From Syntrophobacteraceae bacterium (GTDB lineage Bacteria > Desulfobacterota > Syntrophobacteria > Syntrophobacterales > Syntrophobacteraceae), in contig JALOPI010000004.1 in the NCBI GenBank assembly GCA_025453975.1, positions 42,364-106,363 of the forward strand: a stretch of 64,000 bases of DNA, written 5' to 3'. A program made the position numbers and the translations under genes. This document shows, piece after piece, positions 24,057 to 34,400 of this stretch. Each line of letters starts with the position of its first letter. Positions within the stretch are counted from its first letter, which is position 1. The notes beneath the pieces are model-generated. The model had not been told where the DNA came from, ran no database searches, and saw only the letters and a list, made by a program, of their open reading frames with translations.

Positions 24057-25934
24057 TCATCGCAAAGGCCTCTCCTTCCGCGTCCCGAGATAGGCAGCGA
24101 TGACCCGCGGATTCCGCTGGATGTCCCGCGGGGATCCCCCCGCGATCCTCAGGCCGTGCTGCAGCACCACCACCCGGTCGGCCAGTCGCATGAGCACATT
24201 CATGTCGTGCTCCACCAGGACGATGCCCATGCCCCTCCGGCGCAGATGCGACACCTCCTCGACGAAGACCTCGCTCTCCCTCGGACTCAGCCCGCCCACG
24301 GGCTCGTCCAGGAGCAGCACGACGGGCTCGAGGGCCAGCGCCCGGGCGAGCTCCATGAGCTTCTGGTCGATGAGGCTCAGCTGGCGTCCCTCCAATACGG
24401 CTTTGGAGCCGAGGCCCAGCTCCTGGAGGAGGGCCAGTGCCTCGCACCGCAGCCGGGCTTCCTCCCGGCGCTCCGGCGGCCAGTGGAGGCAGGCTCCCAG
24501 CATGCCGGCACGACCATGGACATGGTACCCCAGAAGCACGTTCTCCAGAACGGAAAGATGCGGGAAGACCTGTGTGGCCTGAAAGGTCCGTCCCATGCCG
24601 CGCCGGGCGATCTCGTGAGCCGGCAGGCCCAGGAAGGGCCGGCCGTTGAGGATTCCCCGACCGCGGTCGGGCTGAAGAAGCCCCGATATGACATTGAGGA
24701 GCGTCGTCTTTCCAGCCCCATTGGGGCCGATGAGGCCGACGATCTCACCGGGATGCAGGTCCAGCGTCACGTCACTCAGGGCCTGAAGGCCCCCGAAGCT
24801 CAGGGATATCTCGCTCAGCTCCAGGACGGGCGGCCCCCCGGGGGCGGCATGCGGCGTTTCCACCGTCTGGAGAGGGGCGGAGTCGGAGAGCGCCTCGACC
24901 ATCGGGAGCCGCCCCTCTCCGCCGCGCGGGCGGGCCACCCCGCCCTTCGCCTCCCCGGGCGGCAGGGCATCGTTTCGGCGAGGGATCCAGGAAAGCAGCG
25001 GGGCCAGCAGCCCCTGGGGGCAGAACACCAGGACGCCCATGAGGATGAGGCCGTGGAGGAGCACGTGCAGGTCCTCGAAGCGGTGGAGGATTTCAGGGAG
25101 TCCCGTCATGAGGACCGCCGCGGCCACCCCTCCCCAGAGGTTCCCCATGCCCCCCACGGCCACCATGGTGACCACCTGGACCGATGTGAAAATGTCGAAG
25201 GTCTTGGGGCTGATGAACGTCACGTAATGGGCATAGCAGAAGCCCGCCAGCCCGGCATGGAGGGTGCTCAGCACGAACACCGTGACCTTGGTGCGAAAGG
25301 TGGCGATGCCCAGGGCCTGGGCTGTCAGCTCCTTTTCGTGGATGGCCGTGAAGGCCCGGCCCATGCGCCCGTCCGTCAGGTTCAGGGTCAGGGCCAGAAG
25401 GACGAGGAGCAGGCTCCACAGGAAGTAGTAAAAAGATCGGTCGCTCCCCAGGACCAGCGGGCCGATGGCGAGCCTCGGAATGCCGGGGAATCCCGATGGC
25501 CCCCCGGTCAGGCCTTCCAGCTGGCCGAGAAGAATGGACACGATGATGTTGAACCCCAGGGTGGCCATGACCAGGTAATGGCCTTCGAGTCTCAGGGTGG
25601 GAAGGGCCAGGAGCAGGCCGGTGACGCCCGTGCAGGCCAGGCCGAAGGCCAGCGCGGCCGGGAGGGGCCATTGCCAGGTGGTGCTCGCGATGGCCGACAG
25701 GTACGCCCCCAGACCATAAAAGGCCGCATGACCGAGGGATACCTGGCCCGTGGCGCCCACCAGCAGGTTCAGGCCCAGCACCACCATGGCGTTGAGGGCC
25801 ATGACATTCAAAAGCAGGAAGAAATAGTCGTTGGGCACCACCAGGGGCAGGACCCCCGCGACGGCAGCCACTCCAAGGAGCGCGGTCCACTGCCGGGGAG
25901 CCCACGGGCGCAGGGTGGGGCTCGGCCCTCCCAT
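24057..25934 (-). CDS. LivM-LivG fusion: amino-acid ABC transporter permease plus ATP-binding domain
   Basis: One 625-aa chain joins two usually separate proteins. Residues 1 to about 310 are a LivM permease (LNLLVGATGQVSLGHAAFYG; LPTLRLEGHYLVMATLGFN; MVAVGGMGNLWGGVAAAVLM). A roughly 50-residue, proline- and glycine-rich linker follows. Residues from about 365 are LivG: ISLSFGGLQALSDVTLDL, Walker A GPNGAGKTT, GMGRTFQATQVFPHLSVLEN, Walker B VVLLLDEPVGGLSP and VLVEHDM. The signature motif is degenerate, LSLIDQKLMELARAL instead of LSxGQ. The start at 25934 is chosen because an open frame to 26003 adds an unrelated charged segment. Its partners are LivH and LivF. Confidence 0.9.
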   Translation of the reverse strand: MGGPSPTLRPWAPRQWTALLGVAAVAGVLPLVVPNDYFFLLLNVMALNAMVVLGLNLLVGATGQVSLGHAAFYGLGAYLSAIASTTWQWPLPAALAFGLACTGVTGLLLALPTLRLEGHYLVMATLGFNIIVSILLGQLEGLTGGPSGFPGIPRLAIGPLVLGSDRSFYYFLWSLLLVLLALTLNLTDGRMGRAFTAIHEKELTAQALGIATFRTKVTVFVLSTLHAGLAGFCYAHYVTFISPKTFDIFTSVQVVTMVAVGGMGNLWGGVAAAVLMTGLPEILHRFEDLHVLLHGLILMGVLVFCPQGLLAPLLSWIPRRNDALPPGEAKGGVARPRGGEGRLPMVEALSDSAPLQTVETPHAAPGGPPVLELSEISLSFGGLQALSDVTLDLHPGEIVGLIGPNGAGKTTLLNVISGLLQPDRGRGILNGRPFLGLPAHEIARRGMGRTFQATQVFPHLSVLENVLLGYHVHGRAGMLGACLHWPPERREEARLRCEALALLQELGLGSKAVLEGRQLSLIDQKLMELARALALEPVVLLLDEPVGGLSPRESEVFVEEVSHLRRRGMGIVLVEHDMNVLMRLADRVVVLQHGLRIAGGSPRDIQRNPRVIAAYLGTRKERPLR

Positions 25935-26057
25935 GACTCTTCCCGCACCCTCGGCATCACCCTTCTCGCCCACATTCTCCCCGCGCCCCTGAGGGGCTCG
26001 CACCCATCATTCCGGAAAAGTCGACTGGAGCCCCGGGCCCCGATGCCCGAAAAAATC

Positions 26058-26939
26058 CTACAACCGCTTGACCCGGACGGAGCCGAAGAGACCCGCGGGC
26101 TTCACGAACAATATGCCGAGGAGGATGAGGAATGCAAAGGCATCCTTGTAGGCCGAGGAGATGAAGCCGGCCCCGACGGATTCCAGGATCCCCAGGAGCA
26201 GTCCTCCCACCACGGCGCCCAGGAAGCTTCCGTAGCCCCCCAGGATGGCCGCCGAAAAGCCCTTGAGTCCCAGCATCAGCCCGCCGTCGAAGCTCATGCT
26301 GGTGATGGGGGTTACGAGGATGCCCGCCAGGGCCCCGAGCCCGCCCGCCAGGGCGAAGGCCAGGGCCACCACCTTCCGCACCGAAATCCCGATGAGCTGG
26401 GCTCCCTGGGGGTTGTCGGCCGCGGCCCGCACGGCTTTACCCAGAAGCGTCCTGTGAAAGAACAGGTAGAGGGCCCCGAGAACCACCACGGAGATGGCGA
26501 GAATCCAGAGGGTCTGGGGCAGGATGAATGAGCCCCACACCACAAAGGGGTCTTCACCCCCGAAGGGAGGGAAGATATGGGCGTTCTTGCCCCAGAGCAT
26601 CATGCTCGACCCCCTGAAGGACATGGATGCCCCCACCGTGATCATGACCAGCGTCAGGATGTCCCGGTTTCTTGAGAGACGAAGGGGCCCCTGCTCGAGG
26701 GCGACGGCCACCAGCGCCACGATGGCGATGGAGGCGGGAAAGGCCACCATCATGGGAATCTCCGCCGCCTCCATCAGGGAGATGGCCACCATGGCACCCA
26801 GCATGACGAAATCACCCTGGGCAAAATTGACGAGGCCCGTGGCATTCTGGATCAGGCAGAAGCCCAGGCCGATGAGCGCATAAATGCTGCCGTTGGTGAC
26901 GCCGGCCACCAGGAACTGGGGAAGGAGCTGCCAGAGCAT
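26058..26939 (-). CDS. livH: branched-chain/aromatic amino-acid ABC transporter permease LivH
   Basis: The 293-aa protein has eight or so hydrophobic helices and the LivH pattern GVTNGSIYALIGLGFCLIQN, then GLVNFAQGDFVMLGAM. The EAA-type loop is GKAVRAAADNPQGAQLIGIS, followed by ALAGGLGALAGILV. It forms the membrane channel with the LivM half of the fusion protein. The gene begins 17 bases after iorB ends, so uptake and oxidation genes are cotranscribed. No LivK receptor gene is present in this window. Confidence 0.93.
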   Translation of the reverse strand: MLWQLLPQFLVAGVTNGSIYALIGLGFCLIQNATGLVNFAQGDFVMLGAMVAISLMEAAEIPMMVAFPASIAIVALVAVALEQGPLRLSRNRDILTLVMITVGASMSFRGSSMMLWGKNAHIFPPFGGEDPFVVWGSFILPQTLWILAISVVVLGALYLFFHRTLLGKAVRAAADNPQGAQLIGISVRKVVALAFALAGGLGALAGILVTPITSMSFDGGLMLGLKGFSAAILGGYGSFLGAVVGGLLLGILESVGAGFISSAYKDAFAFLILLGILFVKPAGLFGSVRVKRL

Positions 26940-26956
26940 GGCTGGAGATCGCGGGG

Positions 26957-27541
26957 TCAGGAAGCGGCAGGCCCGGGGGGAGGCGATCCCGCGGCGGCGA
27001 GCCGTTTTCGCCCTTCATCCCAGCCGGCATCGTAAGCCTTGAGGCTGATCTCCAGCTTCCTGCCCCCGAATCGCTCCAGGGTGGCCCGCACCCGCTCCGG
27101 GGGGCAGAAGAGGGCTCCCAGACCCGCGGCAAAACCAAGGAGAACCAGGTTGGCCGAGACAGGCGAGCCCAGCTCCATGGCCATGCGCGTCGCGTCCAGG
27201 ACGCTGGGGCCGGGGGGGGCCGGTCGGCTGGCGATGGTGATGCCTCCCGTCTTGAGGTAGTACCCGTGGGCAGTTTCGCCGTCCGGGTGGAGCGCCAGCA
27301 GGACATCGGCCCGGCCGGGGCGGATGAGGGGGCTCACGAAGGGCTTCGGAGAGCCGGGGCCGGCCTGGTCCGCGCGGAGGGAGACCTTGAGGTGACTGAT
27401 GACGTTCCCCCCCCGCTGCGCCATGCCGTGGGTTTCCGAGATGAGTATGGAGCCTCCCATTTCGAGGGCGGTCTCCGCCAGCAGCCTGGTGATGAACAGG
27501 ATCCCCTGGCCGCCCACTCCGCTGATGATGATCTGCTGCAT
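26957..27541 (-). CDS. iorB: indolepyruvate ferredoxin oxidoreductase, beta (gamma-domain) subunit
   Basis: From the ATG at 27541 the 194-aa protein begins MQQIIISGVGGQGILFITRL, the GVGGQGI motif of the pyruvate-oxidoreductase gamma domain. SETHGMAQRGGNVISHLKVS follows, with the conserved SETHGMAQRGG that contacts CoA. It pairs with IorA to oxidise aryl pyruvates from aromatic amino-acid transamination to aryl-acetyl-CoA, reducing ferredoxin. The gene is 31 bases downstream of iorA. An upstream open extension to 27610 overlaps iorA and is unlikely. Confidence 0.93.
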   Translation of the reverse strand: MQQIIISGVGGQGILFITRLLAETALEMGGSILISETHGMAQRGGNVISHLKVSLRADQAGPGSPKPFVSPLIRPGRADVLLALHPDGETAHGYYLKTGGITIASRPAPPGPSVLDATRMAMELGSPVSANLVLLGFAAGLGALFCPPERVRATLERFGGRKLEISLKAYDAGWDEGRKRLAAAGSPPPGPAAS

Positions 27542-27572
27542 CACGATGGATCGCGCTCCCCCCAGCAAGGAC

Positions 27573-29507
27573 TCAGGCTCCGGATGGCCGGCTCGCGGCC
27601 AGGGCTTCATGCGGACAGACGTGAACGCAGGCCCCGCATCCCGAGCACAGCACCCGGTCGATTTCGATGGGCTCTTTCTCCTGTCTCCAGATCAGTGCCG
27701 GGCATTCGAAGAGCTTGACGCAGAGGCCGCACCCGACACACTGGCTCGTCACGAGGATCTCGACGACCTCCCCGGAACGGGCCTGCGAGCGGTCCATGAG
27801 GCACGGTCTCCGGGCCACGACCACGGCCACCCCCCCGTCCTTGGCGCGGACGTGGGCATCGGCCTCCTTGAGGAGGTCGATCATCTCGCCCAGCCGGTAG
27901 GGATCGATGGCTCGCACGAACCGGACGCCGCAGGCCTCGACGATGGCTTCGATGGAAAGGGCGGGGACCGTTTTCCCCTCCAGGGTGACTCCCCCGGCCG
28001 GAGTCGGCTGGTGGCCCGTCATGGCCGTGGTGCTATTGTCGAGGATGACCAGCGTGAACCGCGCGTCCTGGACCACCGCATTCATGAGCGGTGGGACGCC
28101 CGCGTGAAAGAAAGTCGAATCGCCAATGGTCGCGCAGATGGGAGGGGCTTCCGGCCCCCTGGACCGGTAGGCGTGATAGAAGCCCGATGCCTGGCTGACG
28201 GCGGCCCCCATGCAGAGCACCGTGTCCACGGCTCCCAGGTTGAGCCCCAGGGTGTAGCAGCCGATGTCCCCCGGATAGATGCCCTTGGGGAAGGCCTTTT
28301 TGATGGCGAAGAACGCGGCGCGGTGGGCACAGCCGGCGCAAAGGGTGGGGCGCCGCCCGGCCGCGGCCGGGATGACGATCTCGAGGGCGGGTGGGAGCCC
28401 CAGGAAGGACCGGAGGATGCCCTCCACCGTCTCGGGGAGCAGCTCTCCCGCTGACGGAACGGTGCCGTTCAGGCGCCCGCTGACCTGGGCGCGATCCTGG
28501 AGCTGGAGCTCCATGACGGGCTGAGTCTCTTCCAGGACCAGGATGCGGTCGTGGTCCCGCAGGACCGCGTCCCGGAAAGAAGGAGGCAAGGGGTGCGGCA
28601 TGGGGACGGCGTAAAGAGTCACCTCACTCCCAGGCCCCAGGTCCCCCAGAATCTCCCGGACATGGGCCAGGACGACCCCCGAAGCCACGATGCAGGGACG
28701 GCGGGCCCCGGGAGGCTCGAAGCCTTCCACGGCGGAAGGCAGCAGCTCCCCATCCCGGGCGATGGCCTGGATCTTCTCGTTCAGCTCCCGGTGGAGCAGC
28801 AGGCGAAACTTGGGTGTGGCGGCCCACCGAGCCGGGCTCTTCCGAAAGGCCGGCTCCGCATCCATCACGGCTGGGACTCCCGTGGCCAGGTCCTGCCGGG
28901 CATGACAGACGCGTGTCGTCGGCCGCAGCATCACCGGGATCTCGTATCGCTCCGAGATCTCCATGGCCAGCCGGGCGAACCGTCGGGCCTCCTCGGGCGT
29001 CGAAGGGTCCAGGACGGGCACCTTGGCCATCATGGCAAAAAAACGGCTGTCCTGCTCGGTCTGAGAACTGTGGGGGCCCGGATCGTCCGCCACCACCACC
29101 ACCAGGCCGCCTTTGACTCCCGTGTAGGCCGCGCTCATGAAGGGATCGGCCGCCACGTTGAGCCCAACCTGCTTCATGATGACCGCCGACCTTCGACCCG
29201 CGTAGCTGTTGGCCAGGGCGACCTCGAAGGCGACCTTCTCGTTGATGGACCACTCCAGGTGGATGGGCAGCTTCCCCGATTGGCGGTGCCGGATCAGCGT
29301 GGCCAGGATCTCGGAGGCCGGGGTGCCGGGATAGGATGCGGCCAGTGTGCATCCCCCTTCGAGGAGCCCCAGCGCGATGGCTTCATTGCCGAGATGAATT
29401 GTCCGAGCCGTCAATCCTCGCTCCTGCTGGGGTGAGCCTTTCCCCGCCGGGAAAGCGCCTTCGGTGGCCGTGGTCTGGTCAGGGGTGGCCGCCGCGGGCA
29501 GCGGCAC
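27573..29507 (-). CDS. iorA: indolepyruvate ferredoxin oxidoreductase, alpha subunit
   Basis: This 644-aa thiamine-diphosphate enzyme shows the alpha domain (LGNEAIALGLLEGGCTLAAS then YPGTPASEI; EWSINEKVAFEVALANSYAG), the ThDP/Mg site CAGCAHRAAFFAIKKAF then GDIGCYTLG and ATIGDSTFFHAG, and a C-terminal ferredoxin domain with two clusters, CVGCGLCVKLFECPAL and CSGCGACVHVCPHEA. It converts indolepyruvate or phenylpyruvate plus CoA to aryl-acetyl-CoA and CO2. The annotated start is a GTG at 29507 after GAGGA; a TTG at 29414 after AGGAG would remove 31 poorly conserved residues and is equally plausible. It heads the ior-liv-paaK-like operon. Confidence 0.95.
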   Translation of the reverse strand: MPLPAAATPDQTTATEGAFPAGKGSPQQERGLTARTIHLGNEAIALGLLEGGCTLAASYPGTPASEILATLIRHRQSGKLPIHLEWSINEKVAFEVALANSYAGRRSAVIMKQVGLNVAADPFMSAAYTGVKGGLVVVVADDPGPHSSQTEQDSRFFAMMAKVPVLDPSTPEEARRFARLAMEISERYEIPVMLRPTTRVCHARQDLATGVPAVMDAEPAFRKSPARWAATPKFRLLLHRELNEKIQAIARDGELLPSAVEGFEPPGARRPCIVASGVVLAHVREILGDLGPGSEVTLYAVPMPHPLPPSFRDAVLRDHDRILVLEETQPVMELQLQDRAQVSGRLNGTVPSAGELLPETVEGILRSFLGLPPALEIVIPAAAGRRPTLCAGCAHRAAFFAIKKAFPKGIYPGDIGCYTLGLNLGAVDTVLCMGAAVSQASGFYHAYRSRGPEAPPICATIGDSTFFHAGVPPLMNAVVQDARFTLVILDNSTTAMTGHQPTPAGGVTLEGKTVPALSIEAIVEACGVRFVRAIDPYRLGEMIDLLKEADAHVRAKDGGVAVVVARRPCLMDRSQARSGEVVEILVTSQCVGCGLCVKLFECPALIWRQEKEPIEIDRVLCSGCGACVHVCPHEALAASRPSGA

Positions 29508-29744
29508 CGAGATCCTCGGCCCGAAGGCCTGGAAGAGGGTGCTCGCCGGCGAAGGCTGGGGTTGATGAATCCGGTGGGACTACTAACAGAGGTCGCCGGA
29601 TCGGTCAAGGATGAGAGATCATGGGGTGGGAGAGATTGTGCGTTCTGGCACAGGGTGAGATCCTCCGTGCAGACCGGCTCCTGGGGGGGCGGGCCGACAA
29701 AGCTTCGACAAAGGGGTTGAAATTTCAGGATGAATATTGAGGGG

Positions 29745-29798
29745 TTGACATGTGGCCCCCGGCGGAATATGTGTTGTGCAACTTATGCATACTATGCA
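29745..29798 (+). promoter_or_regulatory. candidate promoter and palindromic operator upstream of the HTH-HdrD fusion gene
   Basis: TTGACA (29745-29750), a 17-base spacer and TATGTG (29768-29773) form a promoter-like pair. Immediately downstream TGCATA-C-TATGCA (29786-29798) is a perfect 13-base palindrome, preceded by the related TTGTGCAA. The position, between a promoter and a gene encoding a DNA-binding domain, makes it a candidate autoregulatory site. The rest of the divergent gap 29508-29876 shows no gene. Confidence 0.45.
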
Positions 29799-29876
29799 GC
29801 GCGTCTCCAGGCTGAATTGGGGGCCCGTGGGGAGACATGGGGGCTGAACGGATGCTCCCGAAAGGCTGGGGAAGTC

Positions 29877-31331
29877 ATGATCGTGATCCGCATCAACCAG
29901 CTGGCCGAGCAGCTGGGCGTCCATCGCAACACGGTCCGCAACTGGATCAAGAGCGGCAAGCTGCCGGCTCGCTCGGTCTCGGGCAAGCGCTATCTCGTCA
30001 CCGAGGGAGACTTCGGGAAGCTCTGCCAGGAGTTCGGTCTCGACCGTTCCAACCTGAAGCTCAAGTACGTGCGGGGGGCGGCGGCTCTGGAGGAAGCGGA
30101 ATTCTCCGTGGCGGAGGAGAATCTGAGACCCCTCGGTCGGAAGTCGAGCCTCCTTCGGCCCGATCCCCGGTGGGGGGACGTTTGCCTGACGTGCGGGAGC
30201 TGTGCCAGTGCCTGCCCTATCTCCGGCGTGGATGGCCTCGATCCCCGCAAGGTCATCCGCATGGTGACGCTGGGTCTGGAAGGGGATCTCATCGCCTCCC
30301 CGTGGCCCTGGAAGTGCACCCTGTGCGGGAAGTGCGAGGAAGCCTGTCCCATGAACGTGGAGATCGTCCAGCTCATGCGGCGGGCTCGAAGTCTCAGGGA
30401 GCGCGATCGGCTTCCGGGAGCCCTCCACATGGGGCTCCGCATGTGCCTCGAAAAGGGCAACAACCTGGGCATCCCCCGGGAGGACTTTGTGGGGCTGCTC
30501 CAGGCTCTGGCCGTTGAGATGCGGGAAGAGGGGTGCTCGGATTTCACCGTGCCCGTGGATGTGGAGGGGGCCAATCTCCTGGTGACGGTGAATTCGGTGG
30601 AGCCCTTTGCCGAGCCCGAGAGCCTCAAGCACTGGTGGAGGATATTCCATGCGGCGGGCGAGTCGTGGACCATCCCGTCCCGGAACTGGGAGGGGGTCAA
30701 CTGGGGGTATCTGACGGGCGACGATGAGGCTCTCAAGACCATCGTGGGGAGCATCGTGGAGAACATGGATCGCTACGGATGCAGGACTCTGCTGCTGCCG
30801 GAGTGCGGTCACGCTTATTACGCCACGCGGCATGGACTCGAGCGATGGTATCCCGAGGAGATGACACACTTTCGGGTGCTGTCGGTTTTCGACCTGCTCG
30901 TGGACTATCTCAAGGAGGGGAGAATCCGGGTGGACCCCTCCCGCCACACGGCTCTCACCACCTACCACGATCCCTGCCATTACGGCCGTAAATCCCTCAA
31001 GGCGTTTGGGCAAGGGTACTTCGAGGAAGGGCGCTGGATCACGCGGCAGTGTGCTCCCCTGATGACGGAGATGTATCCGAATCGGGAGGGGAGCTACTGC
31101 TGTGGGGCCGGAGGCGGAGCATGGGCCATGCCCTTCCGGGAGGAGCGCGTGTTTCACGGCTCCGTGAAGGCCCGCCAGATCCGGGCCACGGGGGCGCGGC
31201 TCGTCGTCACGTCCTGTCACGGGTGCCGGGACCAGATCGCCAAGAGCCTGAGGCATGAATTCGATCTGGACATCGAGGTGAAGCATCTGTGGGAGCTGGT
31301 GGCCGACTCCCTGGTGGGGGATCCCCGATGA
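29877..31331 (+). CDS. excisionase-type HTH domain fused to an HdrD/HmcF-like Fe-S oxidoreductase
   Basis: The ATG at 29877 gives 484 aa. Residues 1-50 are a complete excisionase/MerR-like DNA-binding domain: [20 protein letters not shown] then [18 protein letters not shown] ferredoxin domain follows with two [4Fe-4S] motifs, [12 protein letters not shown] (from residue 103) and [12 protein letters not shown] (from 147). The C-terminal half contains a cysteine-rich CCG-type domain: C367, C408-C409 (YCCGAGGG) and C447xxC450 (SCHGC), the heterodisulfide-reductase active-site cluster pattern; an earlier CCG repeat is degenerate ([10 protein letters not shown]). It precedes hdrA and mvhD on the same strand. 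A DNA-binding domain on an Hdr subunit is unusual and suggests a redox-responsive regulator or a repurposed domain. Confidence 0.88.
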   Translation: MIVIRINQLAEQLGVHRNTVRNWIKSGKLPARSVSGKRYLVTEGDFGKLCQEFGLDRSNLKLKYVRGAAALEEAEFSVAEENLRPLGRKSSLLRPDPRWGDVCLTCGSCASACPISGVDGLDPRKVIRMVTLGLEGDLIASPWPWKCTLCGKCEEACPMNVEIVQLMRRARSLRERDRLPGALHMGLRMCLEKGNNLGIPREDFVGLLQALAVEMREEGCSDFTVPVDVEGANLLVTVNSVEPFAEPESLKHWWRIFHAAGESWTIPSRNWEGVNWGYLTGDDEALKTIVGSIVENMDRYGCRTLLLPECGHAYYATRHGLERWYPEEMTHFRVLSVFDLLVDYLKEGRIRVDPSRHTALTTYHDPCHYGRKSLKAFGQGYFEEGRWITRQCAPLMTEMYPNREGSYCCGAGGGAWAMPFREERVFHGSVKARQIRATGARLVVTSCHGCRDQIAKSLRHEFDLDIEVKHLWELVADSLVGDPR

Positions 31332-31461
31332 ATCGGTGGGATTCCAGCCTTCAAAAGCCGGCTCTCATGAGGATTTCCCGTCGCCTTGCAATGTTTTCGA
31401 GCCCCTGGCTGAGCCGATCCTCCCTCCATGGCCTCGGCAGGGCAATAAGGATTTCAGGGTC

Positions 31462-34400
31462 ATGCTCCTGGAGAAAATCGGATCGGTGATGGTGGTGGGC
31501 GGCGGAATCGCCGGAGTCCAGGCGGCTCTGGATCTGGCCAACAGCGGGTATTACGTCTACCTGGTGGAGCGATCGGGAGCGATCGGGGGGTTCATGGCCC
31601 GGCTCTCCAAGACCTACCCCACCAATGACTGCTCCATGTGAATCCTCTCGCCCAAGCTGGTGGAGTGCGGTCGGCACTCCAATATTCAGTTGATGCCCCT
31701 GACCTCCGTGGAGCGCATCCAGGGGGAGCTGGGTCAGTTCCATGTTACCGTGCGGGAACACCCGCGCTACGTGGATCCCCAGAAGTGCATCGCTTGCGGG
31801 GAGTGTGCACGGAGGTGTCCCGAGGCCGTCCCCGATGATCTCAACGAGGGGATCACTCATCGCAAGGCCATCTACCTCCAGTACCCTCAGGCCGTGCCCC
31901 TGAAGTACCAGATCGACGCCGAGCACTGTCTGAGGCTTCGCTCGGGCAAATGCGGGATCTGCCAGCAGACCTGCGCGGCGGGGGCCATTCGCTTTGATGA
32001 CATCGAGAGGCTCATCTCCCTGCGGGTCGGCTCCATCATCCTCGCCCCCGGGCATCGCGCTTACGATCCCCGCGGCGTTCGGACGTGGGGGTACGATGCC
32101 TTTCCCAACGTGCTGACCTCCATCGAGTTCGAGCGCTACCTGGCGTCGAGCGGCCCCACCGGGGGAAGGCTCATCCGCCCGTCCGACGGCAGGGAGGTCA
32201 GGCGCATCGCCTTTCTGCAGTGCGTGGGCAGCCGGGATCACAACAAGGCCAGCCATGGCTATTGCTCCTCCGTCTGCTGCATGACCTCCCTGAAGGAGGC
32301 CATGATCGCCATGGATCAGGTGGAAGGTCTGGAGGTCTCCATCTTTTTCATGGACATGCGCACCCACGGCAAGGGCTTCGAGCGCTACTACGAAAGGGCC
32401 AGGGCCAGGGGCGTCCAGTTCCGGCGCTGCCGGGTGCATTCCCTGGAGCCATCGGGCGAGAATGGGGGTGTTGCCTTCCGCACCATCACCGATGAAGGAA
32501 AGCAGGCCCTGACCGAGGTCGACCTGGTGGTGCTCGCCGTGGGCATGGAGCCTTCGGCCGAGGGGGTGAGACTGGCGGAGACTGTGGGGCTCCAGCTCGG
32601 CGGGGACGGCTTTTCGGTGACATCGTCCTTCACGCCGGCGCGGACGTCCATCCCTGGCATCTACCTGTGCGGCACCTTTTCGGGCCCCAAGGACATCCCC
32701 CAATCCATCATCCAGGCATCGGCGGCAGCGGCCGAGGCCATGATTCCGCTGGCCGACGCCCGCTACAGCCTGACCCGGCAGCCGGAGCCGGCACCCTGGC
32801 GCGACGTCAGCGGGGAGGAGACCCGCATCGGTGTCCTCATCTGCCACTGCGGCTCCAACGTGGCCGGCATCGTCGATGTGGAAGCCCTGGCGGAGTATGC
32901 CATGACGCTGCCCCAGGTGGTGCACGTCGAACGCAGCCTGTTCGCCTGCTCCGAAGACAGTCAGCGCCTGCTCAGGGATCGCATCGTCGAAAAGCGGCTC
33001 AATCGTGTCGTGGTGGCGGCGTGCACCCCGCGCACCCACGAGCACCTCTTTCAAAAAACGCTGAAGGCGGCGGGCTTGAACGAGGGGCTCTTCGAAATGC
33101 CCAACATCCGCAATCAGGCTTCCTGGGTGCATGGGGCGGATCCCGCCGCCGCGACGGCCAAGGCTCGCGACTTGCTGCGCATGGGGGTGGCCAAGGCTGC
33201 CCTGCTGGAGCCGCTGGCTCCAGTCACGGTGACGGTGAATCCCCAGGCACTGGTGGTGGGAGGGGGGGTCGCGGGGATGGTGGCGGCCCTGGGACTGGCC
33301 GACCAGGGATTCCCTGTCCACCTGGTGGAGAAAAGCAGTCAGCTGGGAGGCAATGCACGCCACCTGTTCAAGACCTGGAAAGGGGAGCCCATCCCGGAGC
33401 TCGTGGACCAGCTCATTGCCCGGGTGCGGGAGCATGCGCTCATCACGGTGCACATGCGGGGTCAGGTCACCCAGGCCGAGGGATTCATGGGGAGCTTTCG
33501 CTCGACCATCACCAAGCCCCACTGCACCACGGTCATGGACCACGGTATCACCATACTGGCCATGGGAGGGCAGGCCCACAAGCCGGAGGAGTTCGGGTAC
33601 GGCCATTCACCGAGGATCCTGACGGCCCTCGAGTTCGACAAGCTGCACCTGGTGGGGGACGAGCGCATCCGCTTCGGGCGCGATTTCGTGTTCATCCAGT
33701 GTGTCGGGTCCCGCATCCCCGAGAGACCTTACTGCTCCAGGGTCTGCTGCACCCACTCCATCCAATCCGCCATTGCCCTCAAGGAGGAGGACCCGGACCG
33801 GAGCGTCTTCATCCTCTACCGGGACATCCGATCCTTCGGCCTGCGGGAGGAGCTGTACAGGAAGGCTCGGGAGCTGGGTGTTGTCTTCATCCACTACGAC
33901 TTGAATCAGAGGCCGGTGGTGAGGGTGCGGGATGCCGAGCTGAGTGTCGCGGCATGGGATCACGTGCTCCACGAAGGTTTTTCCATCCGGGCCGACGTGG
34001 TGGTGCTGGCCACGGCCATTGTGGCCCACCCCGAGGTGGCGGACCTGGCCCGGATTTATCGAGTCCCCGTGGATGAGGATGGTTTTCTGCAGGAAGCTCA
34101 TGTGAAGCTGAGGCCGGTGGATTTTGCCGGGGAAGGGCTCTTCCTCGCCGGCCTCGCCCACTATCCCAAGCCCATCGAGGAAGTGGTGGCCCAGGCCCTG
34201 GCGGCTGTGGCCCGCGCCACGACGATCCTCTCCAGCCGCCGCATCGAGCTCGACACCGTCAAGGCCATGGTGGATGACGGCGCTTGCGACGGGTGTGCCC
34301 TCTGCCCGGATGTGTGCCCGTATCATGCCATCACCATGGAAGCCCGGCCGGATGGGGACAGCCGACTGACGGTTCGGGTGAATATGGCCCGGTGCAAGGG

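Noticed and set aside
24006..26531. An 841-codon open frame on the plus strand opposite livH and livMG.
   Set aside because: It is a codon-bias shadow of the high-GC genes on the other strand: rich in H, G, E, Q, P, with no domain, and the minus strand encodes clear LivM/LivG/LivH motifs.
31636..31660. Reading the TGA in hdrA as a nonsense mutation or as a boundary between two genes.
   Set aside because: The frame continues without shift, the TGA sits exactly at the conserved cysteine, and a SECIS-like hairpin follows; the downstream segment has no ribosome binding site or plausible own start.
31351..33606. A 751-codon open frame on the minus strand opposite hdrA.
   Set aside because: Same kind of antisense shadow; no recognisable protein features, while the plus strand carries FAD and Fe-S motifs.
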